DNA of 64,000 bases from CAWDVH01 sp963805705 (GCA_963805705.1 CAWDVH010000001.1:806001-870000); one strand, 5' to 3'. Positions 51,228 through 60,736 are shown, counted from the first letter of the stretch. The notes: generated by a model from the sequence alone, not told the origin. Made by a program: numbers and translations.

Positions 51228-53669
51228 ATGCGACCCTTGCGGCTGCTGCTGGACGGGTTCGGCACCTACCGGCAGCCGGCCGATGCGGACTTCTCCGACG
51301 TCGACTTCTTCGCGCTGATCGGCCCCACCGGGTCGGGCAAGAGCACGCTCATCGACGGGCTGTGCTTCGCGTTGTACGGGACAGTGCCTCGCTGGGGCAG
51401 CCAGAACGCGATCGCCCAGGCGCTCGCCCCCTCCGCCAACGCGTGCCGGGTCTGCCTGGTCTTCGAGGCGGCGGGCCGCCGGTACGCCGCCGTGCGCGCC
51501 CTCACCAGGGACGCTAGGGGCCGGGTGCACACCAAGGAGGCCAGGCTCGAGCGGCTCGACGCGACGATTCCGCCCGGCGCTCCGATCGAGCAGATCCTGC
51601 AGGCCAGCGTGGAGCAGCTGGCCGAGGGCCCCGATGAGGTGAAAGCCGGGGTCCAGGACCTGCTCGGCCTCACCTACGAGCACTTCACCCAGTCCGTGCT
51701 GCTGCCCCAGGGACGGTTCTCCGAGTTCCTGCACGCCAAATCCAGTGACCGCCAGGGCCTGCTGATCGAGCTGCTGGCGTTCGGCGTGTATGAGCAGATC
51801 GGGCAGCGTGCCCGTGAGCGCGCCAAGCACGCGGCCGAACGGCTGCAGGTGCGCCAGCGCCAGCGCCAGCAGCTCTCCGGCGCGACAGCCGATGCGAAAG
51901 AGCTGGTGATGGCGACCTTGGCCGCGCTGACCAAGCTGGCGCAGGCCGTCGACGAACGGCTAACGGCCCTCAGCGCGCTGCGGGAGCAGGCCGGGCTCGC
52001 GGCGCAGCAGGCCCGCCATATCCGCGATGAGACCACGCTGCTGGCCGCCCTGCGGATGCCCGCCGGGGTCCCCGGCCTGGCCGGGGAAATTGCACGGGCA
52101 GCTGCGCATGTCGCCGAGGGCAAGCGGCGGCGGGACACCGCCGAGCGGCTCGAGGCCAGCGCGCAGCGCGACCGAGCCGAGCTGCCCGACCGGACGCTGA
52201 TGGAGCAGACCGTGGCCGCGCACGCGGAACGGCGGCGGCTGGCGGAGCTGCTGCAACGGCAGGAGCAGGCCGCCGGCCAGCGGCAGGGCGCGGAAAGTGC
52301 CCTGGCCGGAAAACGGCAAGAGGCCGAACGATCCCTCCAGCGGACTCAAGCCGCCCTGGCCCGGGCCGAGCGGGCCGATGCCGCGGGCCACCTGGCCGAG
52401 GGGCTGCACGTCGGCGACGACTGCCCGGTCTGCCTGCGGGCCCTCACCGCGCTGCCGGGACGCGCCGCGCCGGCCGACCTGCTGACGGCCAGGGAGGCGG
52501 CGAAGGCGGCGGGGGCCGCGCACCAGCGGGCTCAGGCCGCGCACGCCGACGCCGCGCAGGCCACAGCCGCCGCACGCGGGCTGGCCAGCGAAACCGGGCG
52601 CCAGCTGGCCGAGTTCACCGAAGCGCTGGCCAAGGTGCCCGCCGAGCCGGATGCCGCCCGGTCACTGGCGGCGATCACCGCGGCCGACCAGGCTCTTGAG
52701 GCAGCGCGGCGGGACGCGGCGGCCCGGCGCGGCGAAATTACCGCCGCGGAGCGGACGCGGTCCTCGCTGGCCGGTGCTGAGCGCGACGCCTGGGCCGCCC
52801 TCGGCACCGCGCGCGATCCGGTGGTCGGGCTCGGCGCGCCCCCGATCGCCGGCGACGACCTGGCCGCGGCGTGGGAAGCGCTGTCGGTGTGGGCCGCAGG
52901 CCAGCACCGCGAGCGGCGGGGGCGTCAGGGCGACCTGGACGCCGCGGCCCGCGATCTGGCCGAGCAGGCCGCCGACGAGGCCGCCGCGCTCATCGCGGTG
53001 CTGGCCGAGCATCAGGTCAGCGGCATCACCGACCCGTCGCGCGCGCCCGCCGCCGTGGCCGCCCGCATCGCGCGGGCGGAGGAGCACCTGGCCGCGGTGC
53101 GCCGTGACCTGCGCCAGGCGGCCGCCCTGGACCGGCAGATCGCCGCGGACCGCGAGGACGAGCAGGTCGCCGCCAGGCTCGGCCAGCTGCTGCGGGCCAC
53201 CTCGTTCGAGCGCTGGCTGTGCAGTGAGGCGCTCGACTCGCTGGTCGCGGAGGCATCCGAGACCCTGATGGAACTGTCTGGCGGCCAGTACCAGCTCGAC
53301 CGCGACGACCGCAACGAGCTGGTCGTCATCGACTACGAGGACGCCGGCGCCCGCCGCCCCGTGCACACCCTGTCCGGCGGGGAGACCTTCCAGGCTTCCC
53401 TGGCCCTGGCGCTCGCGCTGTCCCGTCAGGTCGTCGGCCTGTCGGCCGGCTTGCGCGATCTGAACTCGATGTTCCTGGATGAGGGGTTCGGCACCCTCGA
53501 TGAGGACACCCTGGAGACCGTCGCCACGACGCTCGAGCGGCTCGCCGCCGATTCCGATCACATGGTCGGCATCGTCACCCACGTCGCGGCCCTCGCCGAG
53601 CGGGTGCCCGTGCGGTTCGTCGTCAGCCGCGCCGGAACCGCGTCAACGCTGCGCAAGGAGCGAGTATGA
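51228..53669 (+). CDS. sbcC: Exonuclease subunit SbcC (Rad50-type SMC ATPase)
   Basis: An 813-residue SMC-like ATPase: N-terminal Walker A GPTGSGKSTLIDGL (about 32-45), Q-loop in LLPQGRFSEFLHAKS, two long Ala/Arg/Glu-rich coiled-coil arms with a zinc hook CPVC (about 397), then the ABC signature TLSGGETFQASLALALALS (about 714) and Walker B MFLDEGFGTLDEDTL (about 747). It tethers DNA ends and gates the SbcD nuclease. It is shorter than E. coli SbcC, which means shorter arms. GGAGG precedes the ATG. Its stop overlaps nurA by 4 bp. Confidence 0.95.
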   Translation: MRPLRLLLDGFGTYRQPADADFSDVDFFALIGPTGSGKSTLIDGLCFALYGTVPRWGSQNAIAQALAPSANACRVCLVFEAAGRRYAAVRALTRDARGRVHTKEARLERLDATIPPGAPIEQILQASVEQLAEGPDEVKAGVQDLLGLTYEHFTQSVLLPQGRFSEFLHAKSSDRQGLLIELLAFGVYEQIGQRARERAKHAAERLQVRQRQRQQLSGATADAKELVMATLAALTKLAQAVDERLTALSALREQAGLAAQQARHIRDETTLLAALRMPAGVPGLAGEIARAAAHVAEGKRRRDTAERLEASAQRDRAELPDRTLMEQTVAAHAERRRLAELLQRQEQAAGQRQGAESALAGKRQEAERSLQRTQAALARAERADAAGHLAEGLHVGDDCPVCLRALTALPGRAAPADLLTAREAAKAAGAAHQRAQAAHADAAQATAAARGLASETGRQLAEFTEALAKVPAEPDAARSLAAITAADQALEAARRDAAARRGEITAAERTRSSLAGAERDAWAALGTARDPVVGLGAPPIAGDDLAAAWEALSVWAAGQHRERRGRQGDLDAAARDLAEQAADEAAALIAVLAEHQVSGITDPSRAPAAVAARIARAEEHLAAVRRDLRQAAALDRQIAADREDEQVAARLGQLLRATSFERWLCSEALDSLVAEASETLMELSGGQYQLDRDDRNELVVIDYEDAGARRPVHTLSGGETFQASLALALALSRQVVGLSAGLRDLNSMFLDEGFGTLDEDTLETVATTLERLAADSDHMVGIVTHVAALAERVPVRFVVSRAGTASTLRKERV

Positions 53670-54715
53670 GCGCGCCGCCGAGATCGGCCGGCCTGGTCGA
53701 GGCGGCGCCGGACGGCGCCGGCACCCCGGTCGGGGCGGCCGGGGTGCCGGCGCGGGCCCCGGTCTCGTTCACCGTGGATCCGTGGGACCCCGGATACGGG
53801 CTGGCGTTCAGCGATGAGATGGCGGGCGCGGCGCTCCAGGAGTCGAGCGCGGAGCTGATCCTGGACCTGGAGCAGCCGGCCGCCCGGTGGCGCCCCGTCG
53901 GCCCTGACCCGGAACCGGCCCTGCCGGACACCGTCCTGTTCCTCGACGGCGTGCGCCGCATCGACGCCAGCATCTGGGTGCACGGCCAGAGTCCGCAGCC
54001 GATGCCGGGGATCGCCGCGTCGTTCGCCGCCGGGCTGGTCTCATGCGACAGCGCGGCCCGCATCGCGGACGTCGCCGTCGAGCGCGGCCTGTTCACCACT
54101 GCCCCCGACGCTGCCGACATCGTGACCCGGCACGCCCGCTATCCGGCGAGACTGGCCAAGGCCACCGGCAGCGGCGTGGACCCGCTGTCCCTGGCCTTGC
54201 AGCAGCGGCTCACGGACGCGGAGATACAGCTGGCGAACATCTTCCGCGCGCAGCACCCGGCCGGAGACGACCTGCTGGTGGTCGACGGCCCGCTGCGCGG
54301 CCGTACGCACCTGGACCGCACCGTCGGCTACATCAAGACCCACCACGCCTCCTACCTGCCGGCCGCTCAGGCCGCGGTGGTCACCGAGCTCGCCGCGGGG
54401 CAGCGCACCCCGGTGTTCCTGATGGGCACCTCGTGGCGCCGGAACTCCTGGTACCTGCGCCTGCCGGGCGCCCGCGGCGCCCCCTGGTCGGGCGTGGTGC
54501 GGCTGGAGTGCTCCGCGGACCTGCCGCCGGCCAGGGCCATGGCGCTCGCGGACCTGACCGCGCGGCTGCTTCCGCCGCTGGCCAGCTCGCCGCACAAGGA
54601 TCCCCGCGCCCCGCAGAACCTCGTGCCCATCGGGGGCCTCGAGCGTCAGCTGCGGCACCGGCTCGGTGACCAGCAGCTGCTCTACCGCTCACTGCGCGCC
54701 GCCGCGACGGACTAG
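53666..54715 (+). CDS. nurA: NurA-family nuclease
   Basis: A 349-residue protein of the NurA 5'-3' nuclease family, RNase H-like fold. The N-terminal metal-binding Asp is in TVLFLDGVRRIDASIW (about residue 92), a later Asp in LLVVDGPLRGRTHLD, and YIKTHHASYLPAAQAAVV and HKDPRAPQNLVPIGGLERQL match the family's C-terminal part. It partners HerA, which feeds it DNA. The ATGA overlap with sbcC ties it to the Rad50/Mre11 genes, so end resection by HerA-NurA and end processing by SbcCD are likely co-regulated. Convergent with the amidotransferase gene, 10 bp away. Confidence 0.88.
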   Translation: MSAPPRSAGLVEAAPDGAGTPVGAAGVPARAPVSFTVDPWDPGYGLAFSDEMAGAALQESSAELILDLEQPAARWRPVGPDPEPALPDTVLFLDGVRRIDASIWVHGQSPQPMPGIAASFAAGLVSCDSAARIADVAVERGLFTTAPDAADIVTRHARYPARLAKATGSGVDPLSLALQQRLTDAEIQLANIFRAQHPAGDDLLVVDGPLRGRTHLDRTVGYIKTHHASYLPAAQAAVVTELAAGQRTPVFLMGTSWRRNSWYLRLPGARGAPWSGVVRLECSADLPPARAMALADLTARLLPPLASSPHKDPRAPQNLVPIGGLERQLRHRLGDQQLLYRSLRAAATD

Positions 54716-54725
54716 CCGTGGCGCG

Positions 54726-55601
54726 TCAGGTGTCGATGTTCGGGCCGCCCGCTGGGACGGTGACCAGGCGGGCCGGCGGATCCGGGATCACTACGGCGGA
54801 CTCGACTCCCAGGTCGGGACGGACGTGGATCAGCTCGCCCGAGGCCAGCATGCGCCATCCGGATTCCCCGTCGAGTTCCTCCGAGGCGATCAGGACCGTC
54901 GCCGCCGCCCGCATGGCCGGCGCGTGCACGGAGGACATCGAGCTGCGAACGTGCAGCCCGGCCGGGGCACTGTCCCCCGCGGCCGCGCCGGCCGGGGCAC
55001 TGTCCCCCGCGGGCCTTTCGATGATGTGCAGGGCGCGCTGAGCCGGATAGCGCAGCGCCCACAGCTCACCCGGCGCGGCGATGACCGTATTCAGCGACGA
55101 AACGGGCAGGTGGGCGCCGATCCAGCGCGCCGCCGCGGCTATCCCCGCCCCGACGTCGCCGTCATGGGCGTCGATCTGCTGAGTGATCAAGGCGAAGTAG
55201 CGTTCCGAGTCGGTGTCGCCCAGGACCAGCTGCCGGTAAGCGCCCAGCTGCTCATCGATGCGGTCAAGCTCGCCGAATCCGCCGTTGTGCGCCATGATCC
55301 GGCCGTGCATCGCGAACGGGTGAGTGTTGAGAACAGTCAGGCCGCCCGCGGTCGCCCAGCGCACATGGGCGACGAACGTCGTCGAGGATGCCTCCCTGGC
55401 CCCGCGGATGAATTGCTCGTCACGGAATCCGGGCTCCGGTGCCTTATCGAGCACGGGCCGGCCGGCGGGATCGAAGAACCCGATCCCGCTGCCGTCGACA
55501 TTGCGCCTGCTCTGCACCTCCAGTGAGTCCGGCGCGTCGAGCAGCCAGAACGTCGCGCTGGCGGTCTGCGTTCCCGCGGTCATCCCGAACAGTCGGCACA
55601 T
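54726..55601 (-). CDS. Class II glutamine amidotransferase-like protein
   Basis: A 291-residue Ntn-type amidohydrolase. Starting at ATG 55601 (MCRLFGMTAG) places the catalytic Cys at position 2 after Met removal, as the family requires. RRNVDGSGIGFF, AHVRWATAGG, NTHPFAMHGRIMAHNGGFGE and GDTDSERYFAL are classic. It resembles EgtC/YafJ, gamma-glutamyl hydrolases with no synthase domain. A 27-bp tandem repeat in the gene gives GDSAPAGAAAGDSAPAG. A longer frame upstream has no family features. Confidence 0.9.
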   Translation of the reverse strand: MCRLFGMTAGTQTASATFWLLDAPDSLEVQSRRNVDGSGIGFFDPAGRPVLDKAPEPGFRDEQFIRGAREASSTTFVAHVRWATAGGLTVLNTHPFAMHGRIMAHNGGFGELDRIDEQLGAYRQLVLGDTDSERYFALITQQIDAHDGDVGAGIAAAARWIGAHLPVSSLNTVIAAPGELWALRYPAQRALHIIERPAGDSAPAGAAAGDSAPAGLHVRSSMSSVHAPAMRAAATVLIASEELDGESGWRMLASGELIHVRPDLGVESAVVIPDPPARLVTVPAGGPNIDT

Positions 55602-55639
55602 CGCGAACCCGGCTCCCTGGGCAGACTGGCGCGGCCACG

Positions 55640-56500
55640 CTAGCCGCCCGCAGTACCCGGCAGGACCATCGTGCCAGGCTCGGCCGTGATGAGCAGTGAT
55701 CGGCCCGGCGGGGCGCCGGGATCCAGCCGGGCGGCATCGACGGTGCCGCCGACGTGCCACCCCGCCTGCTCGACCAGCTCGATGTGGGCCGCGGCGGGCA
55801 GGATCGTCCGCCACGGCTCGCTGGTCCCGTCGCGGCGCCGGGCGTTCGCTATCGCCGTCACCTGCTCGGAGCTCGGGCCCTCGCGGTGGATGGCGAGACT
55901 GGCGGCCAGGGTGCTGCCAGCGGCTGCCGCGGAGCGCAGGCCCGCGAGCAGGCCGGCAATGGCGCTCTGATCCAGGTAGACGAGCAGTCCCTCGCAGATG
56001 AACAGCGACGGCCGGGCGGCATCGTGCCCGCAGCCGCCGAGTACGGCGGCCACGTCATCATGCCGGAAGTCGGCGGGAGCCATCCTCGGCTCCGAGGCGT
56101 CCGCCTGCATCGCCCGGAGCCGCCGGGCCTTGTCGGCCTGGGTCACGGGGTGGTCGAGCTCGAAGAAACGCACGCCCGCGGCCCGGAAGCGCAGAGCCCG
56201 GTCGTCATAGCCGGCACCGAGAATGACGATCTGGCCCACGCCGGCGGAGATCGACGCCAGTACCTGATTGTCGAAGAACCGGGTCCGGGCGGCCAGGCTC
56301 GGCCCCATCTCGGTGAGGGTGACCGCCGGCATTCCCCGGCACAGTCGCCGCTGCGCGTCAGGATCCCCGCCGGGAGTGTGCGGCCGGGTGAACCCGGCCC
56401 TGGTCACCGCGACCGCCTGACTCGTCCTCGACAGGCCGGAACCAGAGCGAGGGCGACGGCGATGCCAGCGGCGAACCAGGACCTGAGGCCGGAAAACCAT
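55640..56500 (-). CDS. Leucine carboxyl methyltransferase-like SAM methyltransferase
   Basis: A ~286-residue class I methyltransferase of the TIGR00027/LCMT-like group: IVILGAGYDDRALRF (SAM-binding), VRFFELDHPVTQADKARRLR, LFICEGLLVYLDQSAIAGLL. Members are numerous in actinobacteria; targets are mostly unknown small acids. SRTSQAVAVTRAGF near the N-terminus matches the family's SRTA motif. The start is uncertain: ATG 56500 (MVFRPQVL) has no clear ribosome site, and a later GTG is possible. It is 38 bp upstream of the amidotransferase and likely co-transcribed. Confidence 0.8.
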   Translation of the reverse strand: MVFRPQVLVRRWHRRRPRSGSGLSRTSQAVAVTRAGFTRPHTPGGDPDAQRRLCRGMPAVTLTEMGPSLAARTRFFDNQVLASISAGVGQIVILGAGYDDRALRFRAAGVRFFELDHPVTQADKARRLRAMQADASEPRMAPADFRHDDVAAVLGGCGHDAARPSLFICEGLLVYLDQSAIAGLLAGLRSAAAAGSTLAASLAIHREGPSSEQVTAIANARRRDGTSEPWRTILPAAAHIELVEQAGWHVGGTVDAARLDPGAPPGRSLLITAEPGTMVLPGTAGG

Positions 56501-57016
56501 ACGTCCAACGTACTGGCCGCCGGCCTCAGGGGAGCCGGTGCGCGGTCGGGATGGGCAGATCGAGTGAGCGCGGCAGATCGGTGGCTGACCATTCAGGGCT
56601 GAATTCGGTAAATGCCGCCAGGATCGCAACATCGGCTCAGTGACCTGACGGGCTGGCCGGGCCCTGATGGCATCTTTATGGTGAATCGATATTTTAACTG
56701 GCGCGTAAAGAGCCTAACGATCCGCCAGCCGGGACTGCGCCCGGCACCTGCTCAGCGAGCACCTTTGGCCACTTCCTGCCCTCTTGACGCTCTATTATCC
56801 GGAAGATACTATCGTTTTCCGTCACGCGAAGGTTATTTGCGTAACGAAAAGGGCTGAACGGCGGAAATCCTGGACCCGGCGGCGCGGGCACCCAGGAGCT
56901 AAGGAGCCAGCCATGACGAGCCTATCCGCTCCGAAAGCCGATGCCGGGCCTGCCGTCTCTGCGCACCGGACAGGCGCGCGCCCGCCGGAGATCCCGACGG
57001 TGAATGCCGCGCCGGG
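56501..57016. other. Intergenic region with AT-rich island
   Basis: About 515 bp without a convincing gene. The part at 56675-56850 is unusually AT-rich (ATCGATATTTTAAC, CTATTATCCGGAAG) and holds an imperfect dyad near 56817-56852 (TTTTCCGTCACGC facing GCGTAACGAAAA). It probably contains the promoter of the deacetylase gene. Confidence 0.5.
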
Positions 57017-58128
57017 ATGAAATGGTTCTATTCGCAGCAGCATCAGCTGCACGACCCCATGGTGGAAGTATGGGCCGGGACGCCCGGCCCGAGCACCGAG
57101 CTGCCAGCTCGCGGCGAGGTCCTGGCCGCCGCCCTCGCTGATGACGCGGCGTTCACCCTCGGCGATCTGCGCGAGCACGGCCGGGATCCGCTCGAGCGGG
57201 TGCATGAGCCGGCCATGGTCCGCTGGCTCGAGGGAGCGTGGCAGGAGTGCCGGCCGCATTCCGCCTATCGCGAGATCTTTCCCGACACCGTGCGCCATGC
57301 CGGCATGATGGAGGGCCTGGCGCAGCCAGGCCAGCCGACGGCCTCGCCGCTTGGCCGGCTCGGGTACTGGTGCTTTGACACCATGACGCCGATTGTCGAG
57401 GGCACGTATCAGGCCGCGCGAGCCGCCGCCGACGTGGCGCTGTCGGCCCTGGATGCCGTGGGGAGCGGCGACCGCGCCGCCTACGCCCTGTGCCGGCCGC
57501 CCGGTCATCACGCGGCCAGGTCAGCGATCGGGGGATTCTGCTACTTCAACAACGCCGCCGTGGCCGCCGAGGCCATGCTGGCGGCGGCGAGCGGGCCGAT
57601 CGCCATTCTCGACGTGGACTACCATCACGGCAACGGGACCCAGCAGATCTTCTACGATCGCGCTGAGGTCCTGTACGTGTCGTTGCACGGCGACCCCAAC
57701 CGGGCGTTCCCCTACTTCACCGGCCGGCCGCCGAAACCGGCATCGGCCGGGGAACGGGGGCGACCAGGAACTTCACGCTGGCGCCCAGATGCAACGACCA
57801 GGAATACCTCGCGGTGCTGCAGGACGCGCTCGACCTCATCAGCGCGAGCGGCGCGGTGGGCCTGGTGGTCTCGCTGGGCCTGGACACTTATGAGCTCGAC
57901 GCCCTGTGCGATCTGGGGCTGACCCGGCAGGGCTTCTGGCAGACCGGGCGCCAGGTGGAGCGCCTCGGGCTGCCCACGGTCATCGTTCAGGAGGGCGGCT
58001 ACCACCTCGCCCACCTCGGGATCAACGCCCGGTCGTGGCTGCGCGGCTTCAAGGGCCTCGATGCCGGATTGCCGCTACCCGATCAGAGCGAGCATCCCGA
58101 GATGCCCATTCCCTGGCGGCGCCTGTAG
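57017..58128 (+). CDS. Histone deacetylase-family amidohydrolase, apparent frameshift
   Basis: A ~370-residue zinc amidohydrolase (class II HDAC/acetylpolyamine amidohydrolase type) read in two frames. The first part has ALCRPPGHHAARSAIGGFCY, then LDVDYHHGNGTQQIF and SLHGDPNRAFPYF, with the metal and proton-relay residues. At about 57726-57733 one G seems missing; the next frame resumes ETGIGRGTGATRNFTLAP and goes through VVSLGLDTYELD and VIVQEGGYH to the stop at 58128. Together they make one complete enzyme for deacetylating polyamines or protein lysines. Either a recent null mutation or a read error. Its 3' end overlaps the convergent whiB gene by 80 bp. Confidence 0.85.
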
Positions 58129-58402
58129 TCCCCTGACGCCGCCGGCGGTTACGCCGCAGCGCCCGGCGCTCGTCCTCGCTCGTCCCGCCCCACACGCCGT
58201 GATCCTGGACCGTCTCCAGCGCGAAACTCAGGCACTGGGCGCGGACCGGGCACCGGCGGCAGATGGCCCGCGCCTGGTCCAGCTGCACCAGCGCCGGCCC
58301 GGTCTCGGCGACCGGGAAGAACAGCTCAGGGTCCTCCTGCCGGCAGGCGCCCAGCGCGCGCCAGTCAGCGGGCCCGGTCCTGATCGATGCTGGCTGATAC
58401 AT
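58049..58402 (-). CDS. WhiB-family iron-sulfur regulator (WhiB1/WblE-like)
   Basis: A 117-residue Wbl protein. The four cluster ligands Cys20, Cys48, Cys51 and Cys57 (ACRQEDPELFFP, AICRRCPVRAQC), the GVWGGTSEDERRAL turn and a basic C-terminal patch (RRNRRRR) closely follow WhiB1/WblE, which bind sigma-A and respond to NO. ATG 58402 with GAGG upstream. A C-terminal tail of about 30 residues lies antisense to the deacetylase end. It is divergent from the MFS gene. Confidence 0.93.
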   Translation of the reverse strand: MYQPASIRTGPADWRALGACRQEDPELFFPVAETGPALVQLDQARAICRRCPVRAQCLSFALETVQDHGVWGGTSEDERRALRRNRRRRQGTTGAAREWASRDARSDRVAAIRHRGP

Positions 58403-58685
58403 AGTCGGCCTCGGGTCTGGTGCGGCGGTCCGGACCGGCGGAGGTGCCGCCGGGATCCCGTAACTGCCCGGCAGCGACGGGTTTACACACCATTTCGAGA
58501 CGATCTCTGCCCGCCCGTCCTGATCTTCCCGGCCCGGCCGCCCAGCGGTGAATGAACGAGCCGGGCCGGGGTAGCTGCCGCCCCGCAGGCAACACACGAG
58601 GCGGCCCCTCGTGCCGCGGAAACCCGCCGGCGGGCAGTGGCGGGCGGGCGGCTCAGGGGCGCGCCGTCGAGCTGAGAGGCAGCCG

Positions 58686-60161
58686 GTGAGCACTATCCAG
58701 ACGGGGACCGTCAGCACGAAGGTCCCAGCGCGCCTAGATCGTCTGCCCTGGTCACGATGGCACTGGATGATCGTGATCGGGCTCGGGACGGTCTGGATTC
58801 TTGATGGCCTCGAGGTCACGATCGTCGGAAATATCTCCGGCCAGATGAGCATGCCGGGCAGCGGCATCGACATCACCCAGTCCCAGATCACCGGATTCGG
58901 CGCGGCGTCCTATGTCGCCGGCGCCTGCGTGGGCGCCCTGTTCTTCGGCTGGCTCACCGACCGGTTCGGCCGCAAGAAACTGTTCATGATCACGCTGGGC
59001 GTCTATCTCGGGGGGACGGCGCTGACGGCGCTGTCCTTCGCGCCGTGGTGGTTCTTCCTGTTCCGCTTCGTCACCGGCCTCGGCATCGGCGGGGAGTATG
59101 CCGCGATCAACTCCGCCATCGACGAGCTCATCCCCAGCCGTCACCGGGGCGTGATCGACATCGTCATCAACGGCACGTTCTGGGCGGGCGCCGCAGTCGG
59201 GGCGCTGCTGACCGTGCCGGCGACCAACGATCTGCCGGTCAACATCGGCTGGCGACTCTGCTTCGCCCTCGGCGTCGTCCTGGGCCTGGTGATCCTGCTG
59301 GTTCGCCGCAATGTCCCGGAGAGCCCGCGGTGGCTGTTCATTCACGGGCGCGGCCAGGAAGCCGAAGACCTGGTCGACGGGATCGAGGAGCAGGTTGAGC
59401 GGGAAACGGGAACCGACCTGCCCGAGCCCCGGCAGTCGATCACGATCCGGCAGCGCAAGACCATCGGATTCCCGACCATCGCCCGGACCATGATCCAGCT
59501 CTACCCCAGGCGCACCGGCCTTGGCCTCTCGCTCTTCATCGGGCAGGCATTCCTCTATAACGCGATCACCTTCGGGTATGCGCAGATCCTCGCGACCTTC
59601 TTCCATGTCACGACCAACCCCGGCTACTACTTCGCCGTGATCGCCGTCGGCAATCTCGTCGGCGCGCTGGTGCTGGCCAGGTTCTTCGACTCGATCGGCC
59701 GCAAGCCGATGATCGCGGGCACCTACATCATCTCCGGGGTGCTGCTGCTGGGCACGGCGTACCTGTTCGATAAGGGCGTGCTGACCGCGGCGACGATGAC
59801 CGCGTGCTGGGTAGTGGTCCTCTTCTTCGCCTCCGCGGGCGCCAGCGCGGCCTACCTGACGGTCAGCGAGGTGTTCCCGATGGAGACACGTGCCCTGGCC
59901 ATCGCCTTCTTCTACGCCGTCGGCACGGCGGTGGGCGGCATCAGCGGCCCGCTGCTGTTTGCCAAGCTGGTGGGGTCGGGGAAGGTCTCGCAGACGGTGC
60001 TCGCGTTCTCGATCGGCGCGACCCTGATGATCCTGGGCGGGATCGCCGAGATCTTCCTCGGCGTCAAGGCGGAGCGCAAGGGCCTGGAAGATATCGCCCG
60101 GCCGCTCACCGCGCAAGACGCGGACTCCCCGCAGCGAGGCCATCCTCAGCCCGCCGCCTGA
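58686..60161 (+). CDS. MFS transporter, sugar/organic-acid porter type
   Basis: A 491-residue membrane protein with about 12 helices. GWLTDRFGRKKLFM after helix 2, RFVTGLGIGGEYAAINSAID in helix 4, PESPRWLFIHGR before the central loop and DSIGRKPM after helix 8 match sugar porters and the related aromatic acid/metabolite:H+ symporters. GTG 58686 (VSTIQTGTV) with GAGAGGCAG upstream is more likely than a start at 58611. It precedes the UspA gene by 78 bp, on the same strand. The substrate is not evident. Confidence 0.9.
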   Translation: MSTIQTGTVSTKVPARLDRLPWSRWHWMIVIGLGTVWILDGLEVTIVGNISGQMSMPGSGIDITQSQITGFGAASYVAGACVGALFFGWLTDRFGRKKLFMITLGVYLGGTALTALSFAPWWFFLFRFVTGLGIGGEYAAINSAIDELIPSRHRGVIDIVINGTFWAGAAVGALLTVPATNDLPVNIGWRLCFALGVVLGLVILLVRRNVPESPRWLFIHGRGQEAEDLVDGIEEQVERETGTDLPEPRQSITIRQRKTIGFPTIARTMIQLYPRRTGLGLSLFIGQAFLYNAITFGYAQILATFFHVTTNPGYYFAVIAVGNLVGALVLARFFDSIGRKPMIAGTYIISGVLLLGTAYLFDKGVLTAATMTACWVVVLFFASAGASAAYLTVSEVFPMETRALAIAFFYAVGTAVGGISGPLLFAKLVGSGKVSQTVLAFSIGATLMILGGIAEIFLGVKAERKGLEDIARPLTAQDADSPQRGHPQPAA

Positions 60162-60239
60162 CGCGGCGGCCGCCTGCTTACCAGCTCCGGCCGCGCAGGC
60201 TCGGCTGGCCACCTACTCGCGAGCGAGGAGAAACCGAAG

Positions 60240-60683
60240 ATGAGCGTGGTAGTAGGCGTAGACGGCTCGGCCAGTTCTCAGACTGCCATCCGGCTGGCCG
60301 CTCAGGAGGCCGCCTACCGGCAGGCCGCCCTGATCGCCGTCATGGCCTATGGCCGGGAGCGGGTGCTCGGCGTCCCGGCCGGCCAGCCGGCGGCGGCCCA
60401 GGGGGCGCCCGGCGACGGGCGCGCGGTCGCGCAGTCGATCCTGCGCGACGCTCTCATCGACGCGCTCGGCACCCAGGCCGATCACGTCGAGTGCCGGGTG
60501 ATGGCGGGCACCGCGGGCCGGCAGCTGGTCGAGGCGGCCCGTGAGCTGGGCGCCCAGCTGATCGTCCTCGCGTCTCGCGGCAGCATGTCCCTGCTGCTCG
60601 GGACGGTCAGCCAGTATGTACTGCGCAAGGCGCCATGCCCGGTGCTGATCGTCCCGGCTGTGGCCGCCGCCGACCTCCGCTAG
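60240..60683 (+). CDS. Universal stress protein
   Basis: A 147-residue single-domain UspA-type protein. VVVGVDGSASSQTAIRLA starts it and the ATP-binding loop is ASRGSMSLLLGTVSQYVLRK, followed by APCPVLIVP. The glycine spacing of the nucleotide loop (G-x2-G-x9-G-S) is imperfect, so ATP binding is likely but not certain. GCGAGGAGAAACC precedes the ATG. It is followed by a strong terminator and likely shares a transcript with the MFS gene. Confidence 0.92.
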   Translation: MSVVVGVDGSASSQTAIRLAAQEAAYRQAALIAVMAYGRERVLGVPAGQPAAAQGAPGDGRAVAQSILRDALIDALGTQADHVECRVMAGTAGRQLVEAARELGAQLIVLASRGSMSLLLGTVSQYVLRKAPCPVLIVPAVAAADLR

Positions 60684-60686
60684 GAC

Positions 60687-60736
60687 AACGGGGCAGATCC
60701 CCGGCCGCTCAGGGCGGGCCGCGGATCTGCCCCGTT
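60687..60736. terminator. Terminator after the UspA gene
   Basis: AACGGGGCAGATCC and GGATCTGCCCCGTT form perfect 14-bp arms, starting 3 bp after the stop codon. Confidence 0.8.
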
